This document shows positions 34,005 to 43,164 of a DNA stretch of 64,000 nt, piece by piece. The DNA comes from an uncultured Flavihumibacter sp. (GTDB lineage Bacteria > Bacteroidota > Bacteroidia > Chitinophagales > Chitinophagaceae), in assembly GCA_902168105.1 (NCBI GenBank), contig CABHOY010000019.1:372001-436000 (forward strand), given 5' to 3'. Position 1 is the first letter of the stretch; the number at the start of each line of letters is the position of its first letter. Under the pieces are notes generated by a model. It was not told the origin of the DNA and searched no databases. It saw nothing but the letters and a program-made list of their open reading frames with translations. A program made the translations under genes and the position numbers.

Positions 34005-36234
34005 CGCGGATGACGAAGCTATCAAAGCCAACTTCCTCATCCGCCTGGCCGAATACGATATCATCATCCAGGATATACTGAGAAATCCCATGAAGGGATC
34101 GGTTCAGCATTATCTATTGGTTGGACGTCGGGGTAGCGGAAAGTCTACCTTTCTGAAACGGCTACAGGTTGAAATAGCGTCCAATACTGCCCTTAAGGGC
34201 AAATATATACCTATCAATCTTGCAGAAGAACAGGCGAATATTTACAAGTTATATGATCTTCTGGAAGAGATTATCCGCGAATTAACGCAACATGGCATCT
34301 TTGGCCAAATGCCCGCATTCAATGAGGATATTCACATTTATACCCGGCAATTATTCGATCACTTACAGCACTTAGTTACCAAATTCAGGAAGAAAATCAT
34401 CCTGCTGCTCGATAATATAGATCGCATTTTTGAAAATATAGGAGATGATGCCAGTCTGTTGAGAGAATATCTTCTCAACCATGATGATATCAGGATTATT
34501 GGCGGCAGTACAAGAATGACGGAACATTTCTGGAAATATAATCAACCTTTCTATCAGTTCTTCAGGGTACTGGAGCTAAAGGCATTAACAGCCGAAGAAG
34601 TAAAAAACTTATTACTTAGCTGGAGTGAAACGTTGAACATTCCACAACTTAAAACTTTCGTAGAAACCCATCCCGGACAATTGGAGGCAATCCGATTATT
34701 AACAGACGGATTACCAAGAACGTTACAATTCTTCATAAATATCTTATTAACAAATGAACAGGACACCGGTTATGAATATCTGCGTCATGTAATGGATAGC
34801 GTTACTCCATTATACCAGGAAAGACTAAACTCTCTACCCTCCTCTCAAAGAAAAATTGTGTTGCAGATGGCCTTCATCTGGGAGGCGACTGGCGCCGGAA
34901 AGCTTGCAGAAGCAACAAAAATGAATAACAATGTCATTTCAGCACAGTTAAAACAACTAAGTGACAAAGGAATTGTTGAAAAAGTAGAAACAGGAAGTAA
35001 AAATCATTTATATAGGCTAGCAGAGAGATTTTTTAATCTCTGGCTCATATTTACGCAAGGAAGCCCGGCAGATAAAAGAAGAGCAAAATATCTAACTATT
35101 TTCCTTGAGAATTTCTACAATGCAGAACAAATACAGGTATTGGCAAAAGGACATCTTGATGCATTAAGCAAAGGTCAACAAACCTCCAGTAAAGCAATTT
35201 TGCTCACAAAAGCTTTTGTTCAATCCACTCATATCAGATTAACTCTTCGTGAGCAGCTAATTGCCAAAACCCTGCAATTAAAAGATATAGATGAAGATAT
35301 TAAAAAAATCCTCCCTCCAACGCTCGAGCATATCACAGACAATATTCTCTCATTAATTAAAAAGAAAAAATTCACGGAAGCCCTTCGGGCAGCTGCTGCT
35401 GTTGAATATGAAGATGGCTCACGTGAATTTTTACAAGGGCTTATCTATCTTAGAGAATCTAAATCCGAAGAAGCAAATGCCGCACTGTCAACAAGCATCA
35501 AAAAGGGATTTCCGGCCCATCAGGCAATTGCTTCGGAATATATGGTTCAAGATGACGCTGTTGCGTCCCCCATCCTTTATTTTGCACCATCTGGTCCGGA
35601 TAGCACATCCCTGATTGTTGAACTAGGGCCAACATATTTTGAACAAGGTAAATTTGCATACCTGAAAGATGTCTTCCTGAAGAAACTTGAAGAAGATAAA
35701 GAGTCGGCCAGAAGCATTGGTAAGCTCTATTTCATTAACTCAGAATATGAAGAAGCTGAATTTTTTCTCCGGCAGGGAATTAAAAAAGGAGTAAAGGGTG
35801 CCGCACATGATCTGGCGGAGATTTTCTATGAACAAAATATCAATAAACAGGAAGCCTCGCAATTACTGGCAGAAAACCGCGAAAACGATATTAGCTTTCA
35901 AACCACCTCAATTCTTGTAGATGTATGGTGCGGAAATCTTCAATATGTCCATAACGCGGCCTTCGACTTTGTAAAAGCCCATCCTGACGCATCGTGGGTA
36001 TTACTGGAGCGCTTATTATGTCATGGGCAATTCAATCTTGTTTATCAGATATTCCAATCCTCCGAAACAGCGGAAGCTTTACGGGAGCTATACTCACCTC
36101 TTTACTATGCCTGTCTCCTTTTAACTCAAGACAAAGAAAACATACATTTAAAAATTCCGCCTGAAATAGCATCACCTGTTCATGAAATTATTCAACGGGT
36201 AAAAAGAACTATGGAATATTATAAAGGTAACTAA
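33958..36234 (+). CDS. P-loop ATPase with winged helix and TPR-like C-terminus, 758 aa
   Basis: Walker A is VGRRGSGKST at residues 55-64, Walker B KIILLLDNIDRIF at 146-158, and a sensor-like IRIIGGSTRMT follows. A winged-helix-like domain sits at about 295-360 (KIVLQMAFIWEATGAGKLAE ... QLSDKGIVEKVETGSKNHLY). The C-terminal half (about 380-758) is helical with TPR/Sel1-like units (REFLQGLIYLRESKSEEANA, ARSIGKLYFINSEYEEAEFF). NTPase-wHTH-repeat is the general order of STAND signal-transduction ATPases, where repeats sense a ligand. No effector domain is recognisable. It starts inside the preceding gene (47-nt overlap), so the two products are made together. Confidence 0.85.
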   Translation: MNNSTYQRPLFYQSANADDEAIKANFLIRLAEYDIIIQDILRNPMKGSVQHYLLVGRRGSGKSTFLKRLQVEIASNTALKGKYIPINLAEEQANIYKLYDLLEEIIRELTQHGIFGQMPAFNEDIHIYTRQLFDHLQHLVTKFRKKIILLLDNIDRIFENIGDDASLLREYLLNHDDIRIIGGSTRMTEHFWKYNQPFYQFFRVLELKALTAEEVKNLLLSWSETLNIPQLKTFVETHPGQLEAIRLLTDGLPRTLQFFINILLTNEQDTGYEYLRHVMDSVTPLYQERLNSLPSSQRKIVLQMAFIWEATGAGKLAEATKMNNNVISAQLKQLSDKGIVEKVETGSKNHLYRLAERFFNLWLIFTQGSPADKRRAKYLTIFLENFYNAEQIQVLAKGHLDALSKGQQTSSKAILLTKAFVQSTHIRLTLREQLIAKTLQLKDIDEDIKKILPPTLEHITDNILSLIKKKKFTEALRAAAAVEYEDGSREFLQGLIYLRESKSEEANAALSTSIKKGFPAHQAIASEYMVQDDAVASPILYFAPSGPDSTSLIVELGPTYFEQGKFAYLKDVFLKKLEEDKESARSIGKLYFINSEYEEAEFFLRQGIKKGVKGAAHDLAEIFYEQNINKQEASQLLAENRENDISFQTTSILVDVWCGNLQYVHNAAFDFVKAHPDASWVLLERLLCHGQFNLVYQIFQSSETAEALRELYSPLYYACLLLTQDKENIHLKIPPEIASPVHEIIQRVKRTMEYYKGN

Positions 36235-36267
36235 TGGTAAAGCAGAATAAACACGGTATAATATCGC

Positions 36268-36864
36268 TTAATATAATTTTATCACCTGTCCTGTATTTGC
36301 CCCGAACACTGCCTTCCGGAAGCCATATTCAAGTTCCTGCATAGTCACAGGGATATCACCCGGAAAGAACGGAAAATATTGCGGAGAATGCTCAATGACG
36401 GTCGGGCTCACTGCATTGATCCGTATCCCATTATCCAACTCAATAGCCGCCGCTCTTACAAATGCTTCCACTGCGCCGTTAGCAGCAGATGCATTGGCAA
36501 AATTCAATTGGGGCTCATACGTCAGAGCACCCGTAATTAATGAAAAAGAGCCTTTAGGATTAATGTAATGCTGCCCTATCAATACCAGATTGATCTGGCC
36601 CATCATTTTTCCATCAACACCTTTTCTAAACTCTTTGTCAGTCATTTTTTTCCAGGGACCTACATAGGTCGGACCGGCTGTAGAGATAAGGGCATCAAAA
36701 GCATCTACCTGCTGATACATGTTCTCAATGGATGCTACAGACGTAATATCCACCTGCACATCGCATCCCTTAGACGCAGCTGTGACCACATCATGTTCCT
36801 GTCTGAATGCGTTTGTCAAATACTTTCCCATAGTGCCTGATGCACCAACGATGATAATTTTCAT
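36268..36864 (-). CDS. Short-chain dehydrogenase/reductase-like protein, 198 aa
   Basis: The Rossmann motif MKIIIVGASGTMGKY stands at the very start when the ATG at 36864 is used; the frame open upstream to 37032 overlaps the AraC gene and is not needed. Further SDR landmarks are DALISTAGP and FVRAAAIELDNGIRINAVSP. The usual catalytic Tyr-x3-Lys is replaced by a NASAANGAVEAF stretch, as in a small-SDR subgroup, so it may bind NAD(P) without classical chemistry. It lies 85 nt after an AraC regulator on the same strand. Confidence 0.88.
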   Translation of the reverse strand: MKIIIVGASGTMGKYLTNAFRQEHDVVTAASKGCDVQVDITSVASIENMYQQVDAFDALISTAGPTYVGPWKKMTDKEFRKGVDGKMMGQINLVLIGQHYINPKGSFSLITGALTYEPQLNFANASAANGAVEAFVRAAAIELDNGIRINAVSPTVIEHSPQYFPFFPGDIPVTMQELEYGFRKAVFGANTGQVIKLY

Positions 36865-36949
36865 TTGCGTAAATTTTGATAGTTTATTTACACAAAAGTA
36901 AATGAAAGCGTAAGTGACATTATAGGACAATGATGCAATTGCGTGGGAC

Positions 36950-37813
36950 TTATTTAAAATTATGTCTGAATACTTCGGGAGAATATCCGGTATGTTTCTT
37001 AAAGAACCTGACAAAATAGGAAACGTCTTCATAGCCTAATAGATCGGCTATATCTTTTATCTGATTAGGTGTTGCCAGCAGGTATCTTTTTACTTCAAGG
37101 ATGATATGTTCATTGATCAGCGCTGAAGCTGTTTTGCCAACAATTGATTTAGTGATATCGTTCAACTGGTACGGGGAAAGATTCATCAGGCCGGCGTAAT
37201 GTGATACCTGCTTATGGGTAAATATATGCTTATCCAGCAATTCTAAAAACTCTTCAAAACGTTCCTGTGTATAAGAATTTGTAGTTATTGTCTCTGCCTT
37301 AAGATTAGTGCTTTGCCTCATGAACCCGATAAATAAAATATCCAGGTATGCTTTAATGGCATCCTGATATCCCTCTTCCCTGTCCGTGAACTCCTGGAAC
37401 ATCAAACCAAGCGTTGTATTTATCTGATTAAGCCTGGTTACTTCAAATTCATAGTAATTCCTGCTACTCGCTTTTCTCAGGCGCTGACCTGATAGCTTTT
37501 CCTTAGGATGATAAAATCCGTTATTAAACTCGACCAGGTAACCTGTACTACCTTTCTTCAATTCAAGCTGATGTACCTGACCAGGGCGTAAAAAGAAAAC
37601 TGAATTATCAGCAACCTTATAATTCGTAAAATCTATCTCGTGAGAACCATTCCCATTCTGCACAACGAGCAAAAAAAAGAAATCATGCCTGTGAAGGTCT
37701 TGTACCAGCCCACTCTCACCAACAATATCCTGCACCCGGCGTATGGTGAACCGCTCAGAAGATAGTGAGTCCTGATGAGTTGCTGCGATCTGCCTTATTG
37801 GAATCTTCTTCAT
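36950..37813 (-). CDS. AraC-family transcriptional regulator, 287 aa
   Basis: An N-terminal cupin-like sensor (LVQDLHRHDFFFLLVVQNGN ... FLRPGQVHQLELKKG, about residues 35-90) is followed by a C-terminal double helix-turn-helix, about 190-287 (QVSHYAGLMNLSPYQLNDIT and QIKDIADLLGYEDVSYFVRF, FKKHTGYSPEVFR). It probably controls the SDR gene downstream. Confidence 0.95.
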   Translation of the reverse strand: MKKIPIRQIAATHQDSLSSERFTIRRVQDIVGESGLVQDLHRHDFFFLLVVQNGNGSHEIDFTNYKVADNSVFFLRPGQVHQLELKKGSTGYLVEFNNGFYHPKEKLSGQRLRKASSRNYYEFEVTRLNQINTTLGLMFQEFTDREEGYQDAIKAYLDILFIGFMRQSTNLKAETITTNSYTQERFEEFLELLDKHIFTHKQVSHYAGLMNLSPYQLNDITKSIVGKTASALINEHIILEVKRYLLATPNQIKDIADLLGYEDVSYFVRFFKKHTGYSPEVFRHNFK

Positions 37814-37854
37814 TGTCGTGCCGTGTTGTCAGGCTAAAATACATCATAAAGCAT

Positions 37855-37875
37855 AAAAAAAGGGCACATGGCCCC
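37855..37875 (-). terminator. Terminator of the barrel/TonB-receptor-like gene
   Basis: On the minus strand GGGC-CATGT-GCCC is followed by seven T. It starts about 24 nt after the stop at 37899. Confidence 0.6.
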
Positions 37876-37898
37876 CAATAGTTCGTTCGCGTGATCTA

Positions 37899-40514
37899 TC
37901 ACTTACTTCCCTTGAACATCCTCAGATCACATTGCAGTGTAAACATAAAATATCTTCCCAGTAATCTGTTCTGACTTTCAGTGACAGTATTGCCCGATAT
38001 AGACTGCGATAATCTGGACGTCTCATCCAGTATATTAAATCCCTGCAAACGGCAGGTCAGTTTCCTTTTAAAGAGTGTCTTTTCCAATGTAGCATTTATC
38101 AAAAGTGGGTTAGCGGTCAATGCGCCATTGAAACCACTGTTCAACTGTTTGGTAAGATCAGCTCCCAGGCTGAATGTCTTCAGGAAATAAACCTTTCCGT
38201 TCATGTTGAAATTCCATGTGCTGATATTCGTGATATTATTCTCCTGGAGCACGTACACGTTCCGGTTGTAGGTATAGGCGACGCCTCCTGTCAGTTCCAA
38301 AGATTCTCTCAACATGTTACCTCTTAAAGACTGCGACAAGACCAGATTCTGCCCTGTTTTACGGACATTGTCCATATACAGGATATTATTATTGTAACTA
38401 CTGTTCCCATCCAGGAAAAGGTTGTATTTGCCGTCAGCGAGGCGGTAAGACCATCCGTAGATAAAGCGGAAATTATAATCGCCGTCCGTATTCAGGAAAC
38501 GGGTTTCCTGTTTAACAGTGTTAAAACTATCCTTAACCAGCGATACATTCGTTACTACCTTATCCTGTGTAAAGTTACCCGAGAGGTGAATGAATAAAGT
38601 ATTTGTCCCGGCATTACGGTAATTGAAGTACACGGAATTTGTAAATGCAGGACGCAGGTCCGGATTACCGATTATGGGAAACTGTGCATTCGTAAGGTCG
38701 ACTACCGGCTGTAATTGCTGATAGGTCGGAAAAAGCACGTTACCTGCATAAGAAATGCTCATCATCGCCTGTTTCGCCAATTTATACTGGATGCGCATAA
38801 CAGGCACTAACTTATTACTCGTGACGACAGCCCTGTTTGCGCCTCCTGCCATACTACTGGTCAGACTGGCGGGCTGCAACCGCATACCGAAGTTATAGTC
38901 CCACTTCTTGGTAGCTCTCCGGAAGTTCAGCTCCACCTGTTGTTGCACCATGGTGTAGATATACTGATTGCTTAGCGAGTCTATAACATTGATCTTACCA
39001 TCAGGATTAACCCACCGGGTCTCCTGACCGTTATCTGTGCGACTGTAATTAACAGAATAACGTAGTTCCAGACTGTTTGTTGAATCCAGCGGCTCGACAT
39101 AAGACAGTTGGCTATTGGACGTAAAGTTGGTATTCTTCTTATCCAGCAGCTGATGCAACAGGGAATCTTTTACAATGATATTGTCGGCATTATAATAACG
39201 CAGACTGTCAACGCCATCCTGCAGATTATTGTTCTTTGTATTATTTACATACAGGCCGAGAGAGACGGTCCGTCCTAAACCCTTAAAACGGTGTGATGCG
39301 AACATTCCCGCCAGGAACACGGGCGAAGTACTGGTATTCAGGCTGGAGGTGATCTGGTCCTTACGTTGCAAACCCGTTTGTTTCGCCTGGGTTATATTGC
39401 TGTTATAAGAATTATTGCGGCTATAGTTCAGATTGAAGTTAACCATATCCCCTGGCTTCGGTTTGTATTCCGTCCCGATATTGATATTAAGATTATCATT
39501 ACGGGCGTTACTCTTGTTGGTATTCTCACTATTCAGCGTACCGTCTGTAGTGACAGTTTTGACAGTACTCAACGACTCCTGCTCACTCGTCGTGCGCCCG
39601 CCGATAACGCCAACATTCACTGAGAATTCTTTGGAGTAGTTACCACGGTAGTTGATATTACCGGTAGAGGTGACCGTGTTCCCTATCTGTGCCGTGATAT
39701 TATTGGTATTGCCATTGATGGATAACTGTTGTTTCTCACTGAAATAATTTGCCAGTAAGGCGCCGTTGTAACGGCCATCATTACCTATGCCGCCGAGGAA
39801 CTGGGTTTGATAGACCTTGTCAAGATCTGCTTTTGTCTGGATGTTGAGCACCTTTTCCGGCTCTCCCACCTTTCGACCCGTAGCACGCGCCAGATCGCCA
39901 TAGTCGTCTATGAGCTGTATCTTATCGATGAGATCTACCGGTAAGAGACGTGTCAGTGTTTTAATATCTGTGATCATGAAGTCTTTGCCGTTGATCCTGA
40001 CCTTCGTGATCCGTTGGCCCATGGTCTGTACATTGCCTTCCATATCCACCTGCATACCCGGCAAACGCTTCAGCAGGTCCTCCGCTACTGCATTTTCCCG
40101 GAGGCGATACTGGTCTGCACGATATTCGATCGTGTCTTCCTTGATGACTACAGCCGGCAGTTGTCCCTTTACAACCACTTCTTTGAGCGTACTTGTTTTT
40201 ATTGACAGTCTTATTAAAGGCAGGTCTATCTGGGTGCCTGCCTCCTTATAGGAAAATTCACGGTACCAGGTTTCGAATCCGAGCAGCGTGACGCGGAGTG
40301 TAAAAACCGGTTGTGGTACATTCCGGAAAGTGAACCTGCCACCTTCATCGCTAAAGGTATGCAGCGTATCCCGCCCGGTGATCAGCCATATATTTGCGCG
40401 TATCATTTCCTGACCAGTTGTGTCCTTCACAGTGCCTGATACGCTATAGCCTGTCTGTGCCAGCACTACATGCAGGCAACAAAGGAAACAGATGAGCAGG
40501 AAGATCCTCTTCAT
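37899..40514 (-). CDS. TonB-receptor-like outer-membrane beta-barrel protein, 871 aa
   Basis: The signal peptide (MKRIFLLICFLCCLHVVLAQ) is followed by a carboxypeptidase-regulatory-like domain at about 22-105 (VSGTVKDTTGQEMIRANIWL). A plug-like region comes next at about 115-225 (VVKGQLPAVVIKEDTIEYRA, LLKRLPGMQVDMEGNVQTMG). The large C-terminal barrel of the OMP_b-brl_3 type has many Asn-rich strands. This architecture is common in Bacteroidota, where substrates are mostly unknown. An ECF sigma gene lies 265 nt upstream on the same strand; the gap shows no TAnnTTTG box and only a small TGAAATTCATTTCA palindrome near 40523-40536. Confidence 0.9.
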   Translation of the reverse strand: MKRIFLLICFLCCLHVVLAQTGYSVSGTVKDTTGQEMIRANIWLITGRDTLHTFSDEGGRFTFRNVPQPVFTLRVTLLGFETWYREFSYKEAGTQIDLPLIRLSIKTSTLKEVVVKGQLPAVVIKEDTIEYRADQYRLRENAVAEDLLKRLPGMQVDMEGNVQTMGQRITKVRINGKDFMITDIKTLTRLLPVDLIDKIQLIDDYGDLARATGRKVGEPEKVLNIQTKADLDKVYQTQFLGGIGNDGRYNGALLANYFSEKQQLSINGNTNNITAQIGNTVTSTGNINYRGNYSKEFSVNVGVIGGRTTSEQESLSTVKTVTTDGTLNSENTNKSNARNDNLNINIGTEYKPKPGDMVNFNLNYSRNNSYNSNITQAKQTGLQRKDQITSSLNTSTSPVFLAGMFASHRFKGLGRTVSLGLYVNNTKNNNLQDGVDSLRYYNADNIIVKDSLLHQLLDKKNTNFTSNSQLSYVEPLDSTNSLELRYSVNYSRTDNGQETRWVNPDGKINVIDSLSNQYIYTMVQQQVELNFRRATKKWDYNFGMRLQPASLTSSMAGGANRAVVTSNKLVPVMRIQYKLAKQAMMSISYAGNVLFPTYQQLQPVVDLTNAQFPIIGNPDLRPAFTNSVYFNYRNAGTNTLFIHLSGNFTQDKVVTNVSLVKDSFNTVKQETRFLNTDGDYNFRFIYGWSYRLADGKYNLFLDGNSSYNNNILYMDNVRKTGQNLVLSQSLRGNMLRESLELTGGVAYTYNRNVYVLQENNITNISTWNFNMNGKVYFLKTFSLGADLTKQLNSGFNGALTANPLLINATLEKTLFKRKLTCRLQGFNILDETSRLSQSISGNTVTESQNRLLGRYFMFTLQCDLRMFKGSK

Positions 40515-40759
40515 ATAAAAAAATGAAATTCATTTCAGACCTGTAGAATTTTAGGGGATACGTTTGGTTACGGGCTAACTGGTTAACTGGGCTAAGCGGC
40601 TAATAACAAATTATCATGATTCCGGGTCTCCTGTAAGTGGCAAAAGTATCCATCAGCAATAAGCTGTTTTGTCTAAACAATTTAGTCATTTTTAAGGAGA
40701 TCGCCAGTAAAAAAATGGTGTGACTGCACCATGATTGCGGTATGGGGATAAAACCGGTA

Positions 40760-40781
40760 AAAAGCTCCATGAGGAGCTTTT
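40760..40781 (-). terminator. Terminator overlapping the sigma factor stop codon
   Basis: A 9-bp stem AAAAGCTCC / GGAGCTTTT type with a 4-nt ATGA loop. The stem includes bases of the stop codon at 40780-40782. Confidence 0.65.
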
Positions 40782-41361
40782 ACACAGCTTCAAGCGTTTG
40801 TTCTCTTTCCATCATTTTGCGCATGTTCATAACGGCATAACGTACCCTTCCCAGTGCAGTGTTAATGCCTACATTAACTATCTGCGCAATCTCTTTAAAA
40901 GAGAGGTCGGCGTAATACCGTAAGATCAGTGCTTCACGCTGTGCTTCCGGCAAGCGATCTATTAGTACATGTACGGAAGCATGGGTTTCACGTGTAATGA
41001 TGTTGTCTTCGTGACTGTTCACGTGGTTATAATTCTTGTTCGCTAGATCATCTCTGTAGATGAGGGCAAAAGCAGCTGTCTTTTTACGAAAATGGCTGAT
41101 GCAGCAATTATGGGCTATCCTGACAGCCCAGGCGATAAAGCGGCTGTTATCCAGGTAATGTCCTTCGTTAAAGGCATTGATGATCTTAATAAACACATCC
41201 TGGAATATATCCTCCGCCAGGCATCTGTCTTTTACCAACAGCATGATCGTCGTAAAGATCCTGTTCTTATGGCGATGCACAAGTACCGTAAAGGCACGGT
41301 CATTACCGGATCTGTACATTTTTATAAGTTCTTCATCTGTCAGGTCACAGTATCTGTTCAT
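40780..41361 (-). CDS. ECF-type RNA polymerase sigma factor, 193 aa
   Basis: Region 2 at about residues 22-95 (FTVLVHRHKNRIFTTIMLLV, DRCLAEDIFQDVFIKIINAF, FIAWAVRIAHNCCISHFRKK) and region 4 at about 130-182 (LPEAQREALILRYYADLSFK, EIAQIVNVGINTALGRVRYA). No adjacent FecR-type anti-sigma gene is seen; the next gene downstream is the TonB-receptor-like protein, separated by a terminator and 265 nt. Confidence 0.93.
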   Translation of the reverse strand: MNRYCDLTDEELIKMYRSGNDRAFTVLVHRHKNRIFTTIMLLVKDRCLAEDIFQDVFIKIINAFNEGHYLDNSRFIAWAVRIAHNCCISHFRKKTAAFALIYRDDLANKNYNHVNSHEDNIITRETHASVHVLIDRLPEAQREALILRYYADLSFKEIAQIVNVGINTALGRVRYAVMNMRKMMEREQTLEAV

Positions 41362-41469
41362 ATCATTATGTTTTAAAAATACCGGGCAAAAAAGAAGTTA
41401 AAAAAACCGGCCGCCCTGGATAAAGCAGCCATCTTACATGTGGTTTTGATGGAGATGGTCATTAGTAAA

Positions 41470-42024
41470 CTAGTTCTTAAAGCCGAGGAGTGCTTTCACT
41501 TCAGCATAATTGCTCCAGTTGATGTTTTTGCCACGTGCAGCAACATTACCCGGAACTACTACATATCTTATCTGGAATCTCTTATTACCGTTAGCAGTTT
41601 GTGTGCTTACATTATAATTGCTGAACAACAGTAAACCGCCTTCAGTTATTACTTCCCTGATATACAGATCTCCCTCTGCGTAAGGAATAGATGTAATGTT
41701 CGGCTGATCGGCAGTAAACAGGTTTAAATATATTTTTACAAAACCGGTGCTCAGTAACTCAGCATCGATCTCGGGTACATCTACACCCCATACATATTCG
41801 CCGGCAGCTGTATCCACTTCAAATTGTGTATCTATCCAATCTGAATAAGTAATAGTTGTTGATCCCGGATCACCTTTGTCCCCTTTGTCTCCCTTATCTC
41901 CTTTATCACCTTTCTGACCAGTTTCACCAGCAGGACCTGCTGCACCATCCTTTCCGCAGGATGTGATACCGATCATCAATGAAAACATACATGCGACAAA
42001 GAAGTAGCTGGAAATTCGTTTCAT
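41470..42024 (-). CDS. Collagen-like lipoprotein, 184 aa
   Basis: The lipoprotein signal (MKRISSYFFVACMFSLMIGI-TSC, Cys23) is followed at once by about eleven Gly-X-Y triplets, GKDGAAGPAGETGQ then KGDKGDKGDKGDKGDPG. After these comes a globular beta-rich domain of about 130 residues (WIDTQFEVDTAAGEYVWGVD ... GLLLFSNYNVSTQTANG). The short collagen-like stalk would project the C-terminal domain from the outer membrane. It lies 73 nt after the second PorP gene and may close that operon. Confidence 0.88.
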   Translation of the reverse strand: MKRISSYFFVACMFSLMIGITSCGKDGAAGPAGETGQKGDKGDKGDKGDKGDPGSTTITYSDWIDTQFEVDTAAGEYVWGVDVPEIDAELLSTGFVKIYLNLFTADQPNITSIPYAEGDLYIREVITEGGLLLFSNYNVSTQTANGNKRFQIRYVVVPGNVAARGKNINWSNYAEVKALLGFKN

Positions 42025-42097
42025 AAGTAAATTGTTTGTTTGTGTTTAATGAAGATGTTTTGTGAAAAATTTATATTGTGTCATTCCATCCTTTCGG

Positions 42098-43129
42098 TTA
42101 AAAGTTGTTTCTCGGGCAGAGGTCTCCGTAACGGTTACCCAGCAGGAAACCGATGAGTATTTCATGTGTGCCTTTACTGACCACATTCAATGATGACATG
42201 GTGTAATCATAGGAATAACCAATATTTACCGTCGAGCTGATATTCACACCCAGCATGGCGGCAAAGCCATCCTTGATACGATATGAACCACCAAACCAGA
42301 AGCGGTCCCTGTACAGGAATTTGGCATTCACATCAAAACTTACCGGCGCTGCGGTCACCAGCCTTACCATGACGGATGGCAGCACACTGACATCATCGCT
42401 CATCCACAACCTGTAACCTCCCGAGAAAAAAAGGTGCGGCACCAGCTTTCCCCTGTATAGAGAATCACCCACTACTTTACCATTATCATAGGCTACTTCC
42501 TGGGGAACGATATTCTGGGCAGCCGCACCTATATAGAAGTCTGCACCATACAGTAACAAACCGGCGTTCACTTCCGGGCGCCATTTGTTCAACAGGGAAC
42601 TGGAGGCCACGACAGGATCGCCGGGCTGCTGGAATTGCAGTTTAGCGGCATCTACTGATACTGATTGCATGCCTATGGAGATACCACCACTCACATTCAG
42701 TCGCGATGACAACGGAATATGGTGCGCATACGTAGCACTGATCGAGAACCTGTTCAAAGGGCCGGTTTTATCGTTCAGGACAGTCAACCCCATTCCGGCA
42801 TGAGAAGGCGGTGTGGTATACTCCTGCCAGTAAGCCCTGCCTCGTGGATTTTCACCCGGAGGCGTCAGCCCTGTTACACTGGCTACAGGATAATCACTTT
42901 TACGAAGCGGACCATGAACGGTCAGATAAGTCGTAACCGGTGCTCCATTCAGCCCCGTCCACTGGTGCCGGTGACTTGCCTTTACATCCCAGTAATTTTC
43001 AATACCAGCCACCGCAGGATTGATAATGAACGGGTTCAGGATGTACTGCGTATAATGCGGCTGTTGCTGTGCATATATGCCCTGCGATAAGACTGTCAGC
43101 AGCAGCAGCAACAATGGTTTTCTTTTCAT
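42098..43129 (-). CDS. PorP/SprF-family T9SS membrane protein, 343 aa
   Basis: The signal peptide MKRKPLLLLLLTVLSQGIYA is followed by the family hallmark QQQPHYTQYILNPFIINPAVAG at the mature N-terminus. Barrel strands then run to the end (INISSTVNIGYSYDYTMSSL-type, SKGTHEILIGFLLGNRY). PorP-like proteins are outer-membrane anchors or adaptors that handle T9SS cargo, often with a type B-tailed partner encoded nearby, as here. Confidence 0.93.
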   Translation of the reverse strand: MKRKPLLLLLLTVLSQGIYAQQQPHYTQYILNPFIINPAVAGIENYWDVKASHRHQWTGLNGAPVTTYLTVHGPLRKSDYPVASVTGLTPPGENPRGRAYWQEYTTPPSHAGMGLTVLNDKTGPLNRFSISATYAHHIPLSSRLNVSGGISIGMQSVSVDAAKLQFQQPGDPVVASSSLLNKWRPEVNAGLLLYGADFYIGAAAQNIVPQEVAYDNGKVVGDSLYRGKLVPHLFFSGGYRLWMSDDVSVLPSVMVRLVTAAPVSFDVNAKFLYRDRFWFGGSYRIKDGFAAMLGVNISSTVNIGYSYDYTMSSLNVVSKGTHEILIGFLLGNRYGDLCPRNNF

Positions 43130-43164
43130 AAGCTTTGTTTTTAAAGTGGTGTGCGAATAGCTTA

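Noticed and set aside
32781..36234. Assignment of the ATPase pair to a named defence system (for example Avs, Septu or RADAR)
   Set aside because: Sizes and domain order do not match any of these, and no effector domain can be seen; only a general STAND-like description is supported.
36865..37032. Upstream extension of the SDR frame into the AraC gene
   Set aside because: The Rossmann motif must be at the N-terminus, and the extension overlaps the AraC coding end.
41885..41950. Short tandem repeats in the collagen-like gene considered as a regulatory repeat
   Set aside because: They are simply the codons of the Gly-X-Y triplets.
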